Shown: positions 54,801 to 63,822, counted from the first letter of the stretch. The stretch is 64,000 nucleotides of DNA from Enterosoma sp964427595 (GCA_964427595.1 CAYRUQ010000001.1:36913-100912); one strand, 5' to 3'. Made by a program: numbers and translations. Notes: a model not told the origin generated them from the sequence alone.

Positions 54801-55270
54801 CCGAGCGATTCAATTTTTCTTATCAACTTATCATGGTTAATCAGTTCTCCCTTTTTGAAAGCGATTAAAGACTTAAGATAAATATCTTTAGGTGTTAAAA
54901 GAAGAGAAGAAGCTGAGACATGAGAAACTAAAACAGAAGGTTTAGAATCAAAGATTGAAGATAAAGCTAGCATCCTTTCATCGTGCATCTCTCTTGAAGC
55001 GCCGATCGCTGAGTTTCTAAATATCTCATCATAAGGAAAGATGAAACTCTCATCTTCACTGATGAAGTTATTTAAAAACTGACTGAAAGATTGAGCTTCA
55101 GCGATAGTAGGAAAGAGAAAGAACATCTTCCTCGGCTTTTGATTAAAAGAGAGAGCAGTCAAAAGAGCGAGAGCCTCTGGAGATGAGACTTCCGCTTTCT
55201 TTCCATCATCAAAATCGAGGAATCTTTGGTCGTCTAATAGATAGTTAAAGAGAGAAAGTTTATCGAGCAT
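51854..55270 (-). CDS. mfd: Transcription-repair coupling factor
   Basis: A 1138-residue ATPase that removes stalled RNA polymerase and recruits UvrA to lesions. Domains in order: UvrB-like N-terminal part (to about 330), RNA polymerase-interacting CarD-like domain (DYVVHEVHGVGKYLGV, about 465), helicase domain 1 with Walker A GDVGFGKTE and DEEQ motif LVIDEEQKFG, and TATPIPRTMQMSL. Helicase domain 2 carries IIESGLDIPNVNT and QIKGRVGRSDR, and the C-terminal TRCF domain follows (IPVEYGSESDRITMYREL). The length is typical. It follows pth after 1 base in an operon rdgB-pth-mfd. Confidence 0.97.
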   Translation of the reverse strand: MLDKLSLFNYLLDDQRFLDFDDGKKAEVSSPEALALLTALSFNQKPRKMFFLFPTIAEAQSFSQFLNNFISEDESFIFPYDEIFRNSAIGASREMHDERMLALSSIFDSKPSVLVSHVSASSLLLTPKDIYLKSLIAFKKGELINHDKLIRKIESLGYVATDRISTPGQFAVRGEILDVYDPSYEDPIRVEFFGDEIDDLRLFKVREELSYKHIKEIVLHPFSMTLFSRTEYEFGKDEILKALNTTNIKDRNTFDGLEERVSLLLERAGSLYLDDINQRFYPFFMKREETLLNYLQDYQIIVYNKESIDSEYKAIKDKEKAYFSKVIKTNNSLLGERVYCSNKPELNDFINAVNTENSFGVRSNSYRAISYAESDKLFNKYLSENYKIRVILPEPNLTNCQNYLTDKSIEFTNYPKHSKLMFLEGNIFQGFEVSEHKHVYLSAKEIYGVNNTRSRFLTRYKEAKIIRRYEDLKEGDYVVHEVHGVGKYLGVTTMDGLEYLKIQYAEDAVFYLPLSQYRLIRKYSSREGYSPSLDKIGGSTWSRKKSRIRSKISYLADQLLSIYAERKNTPGYSFPSFLELEKEYLDSFPYQYTSSQKQAINDVKEDMESSHPMDRLIAGDVGFGKTEIALYAAFKAALAGKQTAFLCPTTILAQQHLKVAKERLEPFGLKIVSFSRFVPKKEQEANIKLVKEGKVDLVIGTHRLLSDEIIFKDLGLLVIDEEQKFGVAHKEKIKEKSKNIDCLTLTATPIPRTMQMSLLSVRSLTLLEEPPINRLPVKTYVARMDKDLIDEVIEKELDRKGQVYYLLNRITSLNTLAERLKKKFPKGRIGVVHARMSEDDIEVTMSEFYMARIDILVCTSIIESGLDIPNVNTIIVEEADHFGLSQLYQIKGRVGRSDRLAYAYFFFKNEGRLTDEAKKRLKALKDFTELGSGYKIAMQDLNIRGAGDILGSEQAGFVDTLGYDAYSELLDEVMKEKKTIDSALADKEKAYRFELSFSLDAHIPVEYGSESDRITMYRELSDCKTEQEISNFANKLKDVYGPYPEEVSNLLIKRDIEVYLNTSIFDSFIEGLGVYTITMSKEFSSTPYLYKELEEKLSDLKVKLRVKISQNRFEFILTKTSDYLTDLLFLVKQLNSLS

Positions 55271-55271
55271 C

Positions 55272-55835
55272 TTAATTATTGAATTTGTTCATCGCTAAAT
55301 CAAAAGAGTATTTAAGGGAGTATTCTAAAGCTGCACATGCTTTAGATATACCGTCTTTCCATGCGTGGTATTCATCTTCTTGACGAGGAGCAGATAAAAC
55401 ATAATTGACGAGAGCAGCTGGATTATCAGGTCGACCGATACCGATTCTGATCCTCTTAAATTCCTCAGAACCTAGTACAGAAATGATGTCTTTTAGGCCA
55501 TTATGACCACCAGCAGCACCTTTATGACGAAGTCTTACATGACCAGGTTTAGTGTCTAAATCGTCAACTAAGATAATGATGTTTTCTTTCGGAATTTTAT
55601 AAAACTGCATCGCTTCTTTTAAGGCCAAACCAGAGCGATTAACATAAGTTTGTGGTTTCAACAATAAAACTTGTTCGTCAAAAGCTATTCCTTTGCCACA
55701 GAGTGATTTAAAGTTCTTTTTTTCGATAGGAATATCTAGATCAACACTGAAAAGATCAAGGGCTTGAAAACCAGAATTGTGTCTTGTGTCTTCATATAAA
55801 GCGCTGAAATTTCCTATTCCTAATATCAGTGTCAT
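55272..55835 (-). CDS. pth: Peptidyl-tRNA hydrolase
   Basis: A 187-residue enzyme that recycles tRNA from drop-off peptidyl-tRNA. Signature motifs: LILGIGNFSALYEDTRHNSG (catalytic His in TRHN), KPQTYVNRSGLA, LVDDLDTKPGHVRLRHKGAA, GGHNGLKDI and RIRIGIGRP. The order rdgB-pth-mfd resembles the pth-mfd pair of Bacillus. Confidence 0.97.
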   Translation of the reverse strand: MTLILGIGNFSALYEDTRHNSGFQALDLFSVDLDIPIEKKNFKSLCGKGIAFDEQVLLLKPQTYVNRSGLALKEAMQFYKIPKENIIILVDDLDTKPGHVRLRHKGAAGGHNGLKDIISVLGSEEFKRIRIGIGRPDNPAALVNYVLSAPRQEDEYHAWKDGISKACAALEYSLKYSFDLAMNKFNN

Positions 55836-55836
55836 A

Positions 55837-56424
55837 TCAGTGTTCCTTCTTTAAAAATCTCGCTAATTCTCTTAAAGCCTTTCCTCTGTGAGAGACTTTA
55901 TTTTTTATCTCTCCTTCAGCTTCGGCAAAAGTCATTTTAATCTCTTCATTATAGAAGATGGGATCATATCCGAATCCACCTTCTTTAAAGTCTTTCTGTT
56001 CGATGATCTTTCCGTCGACACTAGCTGTGCAAGAAAAAGAAAGATTATCGGTTTTATCAATATACACTATCGAGCAGACAAAAGAGGCGTCTCTGTCTTT
56101 TTCTTTTTCAAGAAGAGAAAGGATTTTTAAGTTCTTCGCTTTCCATCCTGCTTCCTCCATATATCTAGCAGAATAAATACCAGGAAAACCATTTAAAGCA
56201 TCTATACAAAGACCAGAATCATCAGCAAATACTGGAAGAGAAATCTTATTAGCGACAGCTTCTGCTTTGATCGTCGCATTCTCTAAAAATGAGTCCCCCG
56301 TTTCTTCAGGAAGAGAGGAGACACCGACATCTGATAAAGAGAGAATTTTAAAACCGGTCAATATCTCTTTAGCTTCTTTGATCTTATCTTGATTGTGAGT
56401 AGCAAAAACAAGTGTATCAGTCAT
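55837..56424 (-). CDS. rdgB: XTP/dITP diphosphatase (Ham1/RdgB family)
   Basis: A 195-residue pyrophosphatase that removes non-canonical purine nucleotides. Motifs: VFATHNQDKIKEAKEIL, FADDSGLCIDALNGFPGIYS, GYDPIFYNEE and SHRGKALREL. It is the first gene of a three-gene repair/translation quality operon. No ribosome binding site precedes the ATG at 56424. Confidence 0.96.
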   Translation of the reverse strand: MTDTLVFATHNQDKIKEAKEILTGFKILSLSDVGVSSLPEETGDSFLENATIKAEAVANKISLPVFADDSGLCIDALNGFPGIYSARYMEEAGWKAKNLKILSLLEKEKDRDASFVCSIVYIDKTDNLSFSCTASVDGKIIEQKDFKEGGFGYDPIFYNEEIKMTFAEAEGEIKNKVSHRGKALRELARFLKKEH

Positions 56425-56440
56425 AAATTACCAAGAAGAA

Positions 56441-56469
56441 ATTATAAGACTTGTCTCTTCTTTGTTCAA
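56441..56469 (-). promoter_or_regulatory. Promoter of the rdgB-pth-mfd operon
   Basis: On the minus strand: TTGAAC (plus 56464-56469), 17 bases, TATAAT (plus 56441-56446). The predicted leader is only about 10 bases and carries no Shine-Dalgarno sequence. Confidence 0.65.
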
Positions 56470-56559
56470 AAGAGAGAATCTAGTTTTGATAGTGAAATAG
56501 GAGAAACAATAAAAACAACTTTCTTAATACAAGATAGCTTGATTCTTTTTAGAAGCAAG

Positions 56560-56596
56560 AAAAAAGCTACTACATTCAAGACGAACGTAGTAGCTT
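56560..56596 (-). terminator. Terminator of the YwaF-like gene
   Basis: AAGCTACTAC (56564-56573) pairs with GTAGTAGCTT (56587-56596) in a perfect 10-bp stem. On the minus strand TTTTTTC follows. Confidence 0.9.
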
Positions 56597-56608
56597 GAGA
56601 ATTCTTAA

Positions 56609-57490
56609 TTAAGCACAAGCGTTAAGTTTGTAGACGAGAAGTTCACGACGATCTTTTCTACCGGTAGCAGCATACTTGATGAGTTCGAAAGGACCAACGG
56701 GAGTGAGAGGATATTTTGCGGGTTTGAGACTTACTTTTCTAGCTCTGGCGTTGAAGAGACCACGATTGATAGCGAAGAAGAAGAACAAGAGCAATACGGC
56801 TAAGCCGAAGATGGCGATAGGAAGACAGATATACATCCATTCTTCAGCAACAAATCCAGAATTTCCGATAGCTAAATCAAGCAAATCACCAGATATGATT
56901 TTGTAGATAACAGAAGTTTTAATGATAGAAGTGTAGTCAGAGTAGATGACACCTTCATAGAGAAGATATCCATAAGCGATGAGGACATTTAATCCTAATA
57001 AACCGAAGACGGCATCGGATCCTTTGTATCTTCTGACATTGAAGACGAGGAGAAGACCGGCGAACAAGAGTAATAAGTGAGAGAGAAGAGAGAGATAAAT
57101 CGGATAGTAGGTGTTGGTGGCAATCATGCTATCAGCACCGAAGATAGCTCCGATTAAATAACCGATACCTGAGATAGTAGCGAGATATCCAGCAAGCAAA
57201 TAAAGAGGTTTGATAGAGAAGAGGACGACGACTCCTAACAATAAATAAGCCCAATGAGAAATCTCATACGGGAACATACTTCCGCCGAAAAAGAATCTAC
57301 CATACTCGTACCCCTTCCAAACGAGAAGGCCGAGTGCGATTAACGTCACAAGGATAGATGAGACCTTGGGACGATTGGTTAAGAGTGCGGCGACTAAGAT
57401 ACATAAAGCAACGCCGACGATGACAATTATCATATAGGTGGTACCCGATAAGTCTGTGAATAATTCTACAATGTCATTAAAGAAATCCAT
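56609..57490 (-). CDS. YwaF-like integral membrane protein
   Basis: A 293-residue protein with seven or eight predicted helices and a basic C-terminal tail. The order of segments (a YEISHWAYLLLGVV start of the core, FSIKPLYLLAGYLATISGIGYL, then YYPIYLSLLSHLLLLFAGLLLV) resembles YwaF/TIGR02206 proteins, but the match is from general pattern only. AAAGGGGG precedes the ATG. It is probably monocistronic, with its own terminator. The function is unknown. Confidence 0.65.
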   Translation of the reverse strand: MDFFNDIVELFTDLSGTTYMIIVIVGVALCILVAALLTNRPKVSSILVTLIALGLLVWKGYEYGRFFFGGSMFPYEISHWAYLLLGVVVLFSIKPLYLLAGYLATISGIGYLIGAIFGADSMIATNTYYPIYLSLLSHLLLLFAGLLLVFNVRRYKGSDAVFGLLGLNVLIAYGYLLYEGVIYSDYTSIIKTSVIYKIISGDLLDLAIGNSGFVAEEWMYICLPIAIFGLAVLLLFFFFAINRGLFNARARKVSLKPAKYPLTPVGPFELIKYAATGRKDRRELLVYKLNACA

Positions 57491-57625
57491 AAATTATTAT
57501 CCCCCTTTCACTATGATAAAGCATAGAAAATATAATTGCAAAAAAGATTTAATTTAAAGGAAAACAGTGCAAATCGTTCTTCAGCGTAGGAAATTGGGTA
57601 AAATTTGAATGTGAGGACATACCAA

Positions 57626-58162
57626 ATGGAGAAAAAAGAAACGCAGTTAAACAGCAAGGAAATATACCGTGGTCGAATCCTCGACCTTTTTGTTGATGAT
57701 GTTTTATTACCAGATGGAACAACCTCCGTCAGAGAGTTAGTCAGACATAATAGAGCCAGTGCGATCGTCGCTTTAGATGAAGATGGAAACATCATCTTAG
57801 AAGAACAATTCCGTTATCCCCATAATGCGGTTTTAAAAGAGATTCCGGCTGGTAAGTGTGAAAAAGACGAAGATCCTCAAGACACTGCTTTAAGAGAATT
57901 AGAAGAAGAGACTGGATATAAAGCACATCACATTGAAAAACTAGGTGAGTTTTATCCGACTGTCGCTTATAGCGATGAGATCATTTATCTTTATCTAGCT
58001 ACAGAGTTAGAGAAGACAAAACAGCACCTTGACGCTGGAGAAGCTCTCGATTTTTATAAAGTTCCTTTTAGTGAAGCAGTTGAGATGGTCAAAGATGGCC
58101 GAATTAAAGACGGCAAAAGCGTCGCTGCTATCTCTCTTTGCAAGTTTATAAAGAACCTTTAA
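57626..58162 (+). CDS. Nudix hydrolase, ADP-ribose pyrophosphatase-like
   Basis: A 178-residue hydrolase. The Nudix box is complete: GKCEKDEDPQDTALRELEEE followed by TGY. The N-terminal YRGRILDLFVDDVLLPDG and REQFRYP-type EEQFRYPHNAVLKEIPAG match ADP-ribose pyrophosphatases (NudF-like). The ATG at 57626 follows GTGAGGA (57611-57617); an in-frame TTG at 57605 is less likely. Its stop overlaps the stop of the DUF3737 gene on the other strand in TTAA. Confidence 0.93.
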   Translation: MEKKETQLNSKEIYRGRILDLFVDDVLLPDGTTSVRELVRHNRASAIVALDEDGNIILEEQFRYPHNAVLKEIPAGKCEKDEDPQDTALRELEEETGYKAHHIEKLGEFYPTVAYSDEIIYLYLATELEKTKQHLDAGEALDFYKVPFSEAVEMVKDGRIKDGKSVAAISLCKFIKNL

Positions 58163-59013
58163 TCAATCTTAGTTAAAGAATAACGACAGTTTCTTTTATC
58201 GATATCAACAGGCGGTTCATCTCCTTCTTTATAAGTGAAAGAGATGTCTTTCGGATTATAGATAGAGAAAGGAGGATGAATCAGACTACCTGAAGCAGTG
58301 GTATCCTCAAATGCTCTATCGGTATCATTAGCGAAATCACAGTTTTCAAATCTCAAGTTTTTAGAACCGATGAATGGCTGAGTTCCCTCAATTCGACAAT
58401 TGATGAAGGTTATATCCTTGGCATACCAAGCGACATATTCTCCTTTGACTAATGAATTTTTAATAGTGATGTTTTCAGAATGCCAGAAAGCGTCTTTTGT
58501 ATCTAAAACACTATTTTCAATAGTGATGTCATGACAATGTTGAAACGAATACTTACCTTTGAGAGTTAGATTCTTGATAGTTCCGTTTGAACATTCTAAA
58601 AACGGATAGTAACTAGTGAAGTTTAAATTATCGACTTTGAAGTTTCTAACCTGCCAGATAGCTTCTATACCACTTATATAGCTGTTTTTAATCGTGACAT
58701 CATCAAGCTCTCTAAAACACTTCGGAGATGTGATATGACAATCTTCGATGACAAGATTTTTGGTATACCAAAAAGGAGCTCTGCAAAGCCTTGTTAAATG
58801 ACAGTCTTTGAAAGTGATGTTTTTATCTTCCCAACCCGCATATCTAGCATTGAATCTAGAAGAAGTGACTAGGACATCGACACATTCTTTTAGAGGAGAT
58901 TCACCAGGGCCATTAAAAACACAATTTAAAACATGTAAGTGTCTTTTTCTGAATAATTCTCTTTCTTCTGTGCCTTTATAGCCTTTAATCACCTGTAGGA
59001 AATTAGAGCTCAT
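58159..59013 (-). CDS. DUF3737 family right-handed beta-helix-like protein
   Basis: A 284-residue cytoplasmic protein made of short repeats of the form x-N/D-x-x-I-x-N/D-C/S (NITFKDCHL, NLVIEDCHI, DVTIKNSYI, DITIENSVL, NITIKNSLV, DITFINCRI, NLRFENCDF), one per roughly 20 residues, which predicts a beta-helix. The opening KGYKGTEERELFRKRHLHV... fits DUF3737. The biochemical role is unknown. It overlaps the YitT gene by 11 bases and is the last gene of the secA-prfB-yitT unit. Confidence 0.87.
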   Translation of the reverse strand: MSSNFLQVIKGYKGTEERELFRKRHLHVLNCVFNGPGESPLKECVDVLVTSSRFNARYAGWEDKNITFKDCHLTRLCRAPFWYTKNLVIEDCHITSPKCFRELDDVTIKNSYISGIEAIWQVRNFKVDNLNFTSYYPFLECSNGTIKNLTLKGKYSFQHCHDITIENSVLDTKDAFWHSENITIKNSLVKGEYVAWYAKDITFINCRIEGTQPFIGSKNLRFENCDFANDTDRAFEDTTASGSLIHPPFSIYNPKDISFTYKEGDEPPVDIDKRNCRYSLTKID

Positions 59014-60157
59014 CGTTTTTCTTTTCCTTATTCTTTCTCGCTTTCATAAAGATAAGATCAGATATCTCAGGAGATATAGGAACATCTTTAGCTTCGGGAG
59101 TGTTTCTTGAAAAACCATACCCGATTATCTCTTGAGCACTGAGGATAGAGATGAAAGCATTAGGATCAATTTTATGAACAACTTTTTGAATCAAAGTGTA
59201 CTCTCTTTTATCAAAGCAGACTTCAATTAACATCGTATCAAGTCTCGAGAAGCCACCCTCTGCTTTGATTAGAGTGGTTCCTCTTTCGATAACTTCGTTG
59301 ATATAGGTGTTTAGCTCATGCCATTTATTGGAGACGATTAAAGCAACATAATGCTGGTTTCCGCCCATCGATACTTTATTTATCATCAACGAACATAAGA
59401 TAGCCGCAAAGACACCGACTAGAGAAGCTATCAGATTAAATCCGTTAGCGAAGAAACCACCTATGATAATTATTATGTCGCAGACGAGAGATGAAGTTCC
59501 TACTCTGACGTGGAAGAACTTATGGACAGCTAGATTGATGACATCAGTACCACCTGATGAACCACCGCCAAAGATGGCAAAACCGACTCCACTTCCTATC
59601 AGAAGACCGCCTAAGAGAGCTGATATGAAATAACAGAGAGTTTGAAGTCCATTTCCATCCTCAACATAAAGGATATTTCCATCAGCTAGAGTGATATCCT
59701 TGATGTTTTCAGCGATATCAAGGATATGGACACCATCGACGACAGCTACTTGGATGATCCATTCAAATAAAGAGATGAAGAGAGGATAACAAATGATAAA
59801 AAGAAGACTTCTTAAAGAGTATTTAAGACCTAGTATGATCAAACCTAATATGAAGAAAAACCAGTTGAGAATATAAATATACTCATTGACGCTGAGATTA
59901 TTTAAGCCTGGTATATAAGCAAAGATGATAGCAAGAGAGGTGAGACCACCAGAGACGATATTCATCCTAAGAAGGAAGAATGCACAACCGATCGCATAGA
60001 TAAAAGCGCCGAGAATGACGATTAAACTTTTTTTGATCAGCGTCTTAATGGGTTCTTCAGCGAATTCAGCCTTGATGACTTCACCTTGTCTTCTAAAGAA
60101 ACTTTTTATAGCTTGTTTAGAAAAATGTTTCTTAAAGAAACCCTGCTTCTCATCCAT
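59003..60157 (-). CDS. YitT family membrane protein
   Basis: A 384-residue protein. Five or six helices make the YitT_membrane (DUF161) domain, with the typical FGGGSSGGTDVINLAVHKFF motif after about residue 195. A cytoplasmic DUF2179 domain follows (KVSMGGNQHYVALIVSN, ERGTTLIKAEGGFSR, EYTLIQKVVHKIDPNAFISI). The family is of unknown function. The start overlaps the prfB stop by 8 bases, so the genes are coupled. Confidence 0.93.
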   Translation of the reverse strand: MDEKQGFFKKHFSKQAIKSFFRRQGEVIKAEFAEEPIKTLIKKSLIVILGAFIYAIGCAFFLLRMNIVSGGLTSLAIIFAYIPGLNNLSVNEYIYILNWFFFILGLIILGLKYSLRSLLFIICYPLFISLFEWIIQVAVVDGVHILDIAENIKDITLADGNILYVEDGNGLQTLCYFISALLGGLLIGSGVGFAIFGGGSSGGTDVINLAVHKFFHVRVGTSSLVCDIIIIIGGFFANGFNLIASLVGVFAAILCSLMINKVSMGGNQHYVALIVSNKWHELNTYINEVIERGTTLIKAEGGFSRLDTMLIEVCFDKREYTLIQKVVHKIDPNAFISILSAQEIIGYGFSRNTPEAKDVPISPEISDLIFMKARKNKEKKNDEL

Positions 60158-61281
60158 TTTCTTTCAACCTCTTCTCTAACATGAAGTAGTATTTAAGATA
60201 ACTATCGATGAAATTTTGAATATTTCCATCCATGATGGATTGAACATCAGTTTCAGAATAATCAGTTCTGTGATCTTTAACTAAAGTATAAGGGCAGAAG
60301 ACATAAGAGCGGATCTGGCTTGAAAAAGAGATATCTTTCTTCACGCCTGTGATCTTGCTCATCTCTTCTTGTCTCTTCTTCTCTTCAAGTTGGAAAAGCT
60401 TTGAGCGAAGCATATTCATCGCATAGGCTTTGTTTTGAATTTGGCTTCTCTCTATCTGACAAGAGACGACGATTCCTGTCGGTTTATGAGTGATTCTGAC
60501 AGCGGATTCTGTCTTATTGACATTTTGTCCACCAGCTCCCGAAGAATGATAAGTATCAATCTGTAAATCATCGGGATTGATTTCTATATTGATTGAGTCA
60601 TCAAATTCGGGGATGACAGAGACGCTAGCAAAAGAGGTGTGTCTTGAACCAGAAGCATCAAAAGGAGAGATACGAACAAGACGGTGAACTCCACTTTCTG
60701 AGCGTAGATTTCCGTAAGCCATCTTTCCCGTGACTAACATAGTTGCAGAAGAGATACCGGCTTCTTCACCTTCTAAGATATCTAAGATCTTGTATGAGAA
60801 ACCTTTAGCTTCACAATATCTCTGATACATTCTAAAAAGCATGCTCACCCAGTCATGAGCTTCTGTTCCACCAGCACCCGGATGGAATTCTAAGATGGCT
60901 GCGTTGTTATCATAAGGACCACAGAAATAGATGGATTTTTGAAACTCACTAAAATCCTTATCAAGAGATTTTAATGATGATTCTAAATCGAGTTGAATAC
61001 CTTCATCTTTTTCGAGTTTGAGAAATTCAATCTCTTCTTGACACGAGGAGAGACGTTTTTTGAAATCGTCCATCTTGCTCAAGATATCGTTATCTTGACT
61101 GAGTTTTTTGTTGATTTCCTTGGCTCTGATTGGGTCAGACCAGAAGGAAGGATCTGATGCTTGATCGCTCAGCTGCTGACTCTCCTCTTGCAGATGAGGC
61201 AAGTCAAAGACAGCCTTGCAAATCAAGAACATCGGCTTCCAGTCTCTTGCACAGACTGGTGAGCTCAAATAGTTCTTTCAT
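60150..61281 (-). CDS. prfB: Peptide chain release factor 2, expressed through a programmed +1 frameshift
   Basis: RF2 releases peptides at UGA and UAA. The gene starts at 61281 (MKELFELTSL) after AAAGGA, runs 25 codons to CTT, and then meets an in-frame TGA. Skipping one T at plus 61206 continues as DLPHLQEESQQ to 60150, about 376 residues in all. The body has the RF2 tripeptide SPF (RISPFDASGSRHTSF) and the catalytic GGQ (SGAGGQNVNKTESA). A start at 61268 in the second frame would replace the conserved N-terminus, so it is rejected. It sits directly behind secA, as in Bacillus. Confidence 0.96.
61203..61209 (-). promoter_or_regulatory. Programmed +1 frameshift site of prfB
   Basis: On the minus strand the site reads CTTTGAC, the classical RF2 slippery sequence with the in-frame stop TGA (plus 61204-61206). 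An internal Shine-Dalgarno-like AAGG lies 4 bases upstream. Low RF2 levels slow termination here and raise frameshifting, which is known autoregulation. Confidence 0.93.
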
Positions 61282-61317
61282 GCTCGGCTTTCCTTTCTAA
61301 TAACGGCTATAGATATT

Positions 61318-63822
61318 TTACATTATTTTGGCAGTCGGATTTGATCTGTCGATTCCATCATCATCAGGGACGATATTGGTATCGGCAGAATCGAATTTGA
61401 CATTTTCAGTATTGATCTGGATAGGAGTCTTAGGAGCTTGGTTGATAGGGGCTTTAGCGAGTTGTTCGTTGACAGCTCTAGCATTAGCTCTGAATTGAAC
61501 TCTGAAGAGAGTTCTGACGACATCACCAGCGATAGCTTCATTCATCGCTTCAAACATAGCATAACCTTCATTGGTATAAGCCTGTAAAGGATCGGTTTGA
61601 GCATAAGAACGAAGCCAGATAGCCTCTCTAAGTTTGCTCATCTGGTCGATGTGTTTAGTCCAACGTCTATCGATACAATCGAGAGTAGTAGTCTTCTCAG
61701 CAAAGTTTCTCATCTTCTCTGTCCAATCTTTAGAGATGTTGTTGTAGTGTTTTTGTAAACGAGCGGATAAGAAGTCTCTCGCATCGTCATAGTTGAGACC
61801 TTCAAATGAATCAAAAGGAATCAAATCTTCAGGGATGGAGAGAATACGAAGAGCATTCTCTTTTAAAGCTTCGGCTGAGACGATTTTCTCTTGATCAGAG
61901 ATCTTTGAAGATTGATCACAGATAGCTTTACTAATTAAATCAAAATAACCAGGGATCGTATCACTGACGCTCTTGGAGTAGAGGATCTTATCTCTCTTGG
62001 CATACATCGTCTTTCTCTGTTCGGAAAGAACATTATCGTAGTTCAAGAGTTGTTTTCTGGTATCGAAGTTTTGACCTTCAACACGCTTTTGAGCTTGAGT
62101 GATTGCCTTGGACATCATTCTAGATTGGAAAGCATCATCACCTAACTTCTCATAAAGGTTCTTATAAGCTTTAGGAGCGAAACGGATGAAGATTTCATCA
62201 TCAAGAGAGACATAGAACTTGGAATAACCAGGATCACCTTGACGACCGGAACGACCCTTGAGCTGGTTATCGATACGTCTAGATTCATTTCTCTCAGTAG
62301 CTAAGACGGCGAGACCACCTAATTCTTTAACTCCTTCACCGAGTCTGATATCAGTACCACGACCAGCCATGTTGGTGGCGATGGTGACAGCACCCTTTTG
62401 ACCAGCTTGAGCGATGATAGCAGCTTCTTTAGCGTGGTTTTTAGCGTTTAAAACCTCGTGAGGGATGTTCTCTTGGTTGAGGAGGTTATCAACGATTTCA
62501 GATTTCTCAACTGAAGAGGTACCGATCAAGATGGGTTGACCTAAAGCGTGTCTTTGTTTGACATCTTCAATCAAAGCGTTGTATTTAGCTTTAGCATTAC
62601 CGAAGATGGTGTCTCTATCATCGTCTCTGACGACGGGTTTGTTGGTGGGGATACAGATGACACGCATGTTATAAACCTTACGGAATTCTTCTTCCTCAGT
62701 CTTAGCAGTACCGGTCATACCAGCTAACTTATCGTAAAGACGGAAGAAGTTCTGATAAGTGATCGTAGCTAAAGTGACAGTTTCAGGTTTGATAGAGACA
62801 TGCTCTTTAGCTTGTAAAGCTTGTTGTAAACCATCAGAGTACTCTCTACCCTTCATGACACGTCCAGTGAAACCATCAATCAAGAGAATCTCATCATTAG
62901 AGACCATGTACTCGATATCTCTCTTCATGATGTAGTTAGCTTTCAAAGCTTGTTGGATACGGTGAGTGAGATCAGACCATCTAGCATCGTAGAGGTTATC
63001 GATTGAGAAGGCTTGTTGAACCATATTGATACCTTCGGTAGTGAGAGAACAAGCTCTTCTTTCAACATCGATAGTGTAGTCACGATCTCTTCTCATCTTC
63101 TTGACGACTCTATCAGCGGTGATGTAAGTGGAGGCGGTGATTCCGCTACCACCAGAGATGATCAAAGGAGTTCTTGATTCATCAACTAAAATCGAGTCGC
63201 ACTCATCGACGATACCATAATGAAGACCTCTGAGAACTCTGGTTTGGACTGACTTAGCCATGTTATCTCTAAGGTAGTCAAAACCGACTTCAGAGTTGGT
63301 GGTATAAGTGATATCACAATTGAAAGCTTCTTGTTTTTGAGAGGCGTTTTTCTCACGGAGATTGACACCGACGGTCAAACCTAAGAAACGATAGATATTT
63401 CCCATCCACTCAGCGTCACGTTGGGCTAAGTATTCGTTGACTGTGATGACGTGAGTACCCTTGCCTTCAAGAGCGTTTAAATAAACAGCCATCGTGGCAG
63501 TTAAGGTTTTACCTTCACCAGTCTTCATCTCAGCAACATCGCCTTCATTTAAAACGGTGGCACCGAAAACTTGGACAGGATAAGGAAATTGACCTAAGAC
63601 ACGCTTAGCAGTCTCTCTAGCAGTAGCAAAAGCTTCGGGAAGGATGTCATCGACCGTTTCACCATGTTTGAGACGATCTCTGAAAACATCAGTCTGTGCT
63701 TTTAAATCAGCATCAGAAAGCTGAGCATATTTCTTTTCATATTGGAATACGACTGAAGCTTTCTTTTCAATTTTCTTAAAGGCACGACGATCGATACGGA
63801 ACAATTTATCAAAAAAACTCAT
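61318..63822 (-). CDS. secA: Preprotein translocase ATPase SecA
   Basis: An 834-residue motor of the Sec pathway. Walker A is MKTGEGKTLTA (about residue 100), and the DEAD-like motif is VDECDSILVDESRTPLIISG. IPTNKPVVRDD, NMAGRGTDIRLGEGV and GRSGRQGDPG are typical, and the helical wing/scaffold follows. The C-terminal zinc-binding SEC-C domain with its CxCxS motif is absent; the protein ends DRSNPTAKIM. The start at 63822 (MSFFDKLFR) is set by AAGGAG 8 bases upstream; the frame runs on to 63849. It leads the secA-prfB-yitT-DUF3737 operon. Confidence 0.97.
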   Translation of the reverse strand: MSFFDKLFRIDRRAFKKIEKKASVVFQYEKKYAQLSDADLKAQTDVFRDRLKHGETVDDILPEAFATARETAKRVLGQFPYPVQVFGATVLNEGDVAEMKTGEGKTLTATMAVYLNALEGKGTHVITVNEYLAQRDAEWMGNIYRFLGLTVGVNLREKNASQKQEAFNCDITYTTNSEVGFDYLRDNMAKSVQTRVLRGLHYGIVDECDSILVDESRTPLIISGGSGITASTYITADRVVKKMRRDRDYTIDVERRACSLTTEGINMVQQAFSIDNLYDARWSDLTHRIQQALKANYIMKRDIEYMVSNDEILLIDGFTGRVMKGREYSDGLQQALQAKEHVSIKPETVTLATITYQNFFRLYDKLAGMTGTAKTEEEEFRKVYNMRVICIPTNKPVVRDDDRDTIFGNAKAKYNALIEDVKQRHALGQPILIGTSSVEKSEIVDNLLNQENIPHEVLNAKNHAKEAAIIAQAGQKGAVTIATNMAGRGTDIRLGEGVKELGGLAVLATERNESRRIDNQLKGRSGRQGDPGYSKFYVSLDDEIFIRFAPKAYKNLYEKLGDDAFQSRMMSKAITQAQKRVEGQNFDTRKQLLNYDNVLSEQRKTMYAKRDKILYSKSVSDTIPGYFDLISKAICDQSSKISDQEKIVSAEALKENALRILSIPEDLIPFDSFEGLNYDDARDFLSARLQKHYNNISKDWTEKMRNFAEKTTTLDCIDRRWTKHIDQMSKLREAIWLRSYAQTDPLQAYTNEGYAMFEAMNEAIAGDVVRTLFRVQFRANARAVNEQLAKAPINQAPKTPIQINTENVKFDSADTNIVPDDDGIDRSNPTAKIM

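Noticed and set aside
61207..61268. prfB start at 61268 in the second frame
   Set aside because: It gives an N-terminus unlike RF2 and ignores the CTTTGAC site. The frameshifted start at 61281 has a ribosome binding site and the expected MKELFELTSL opening.
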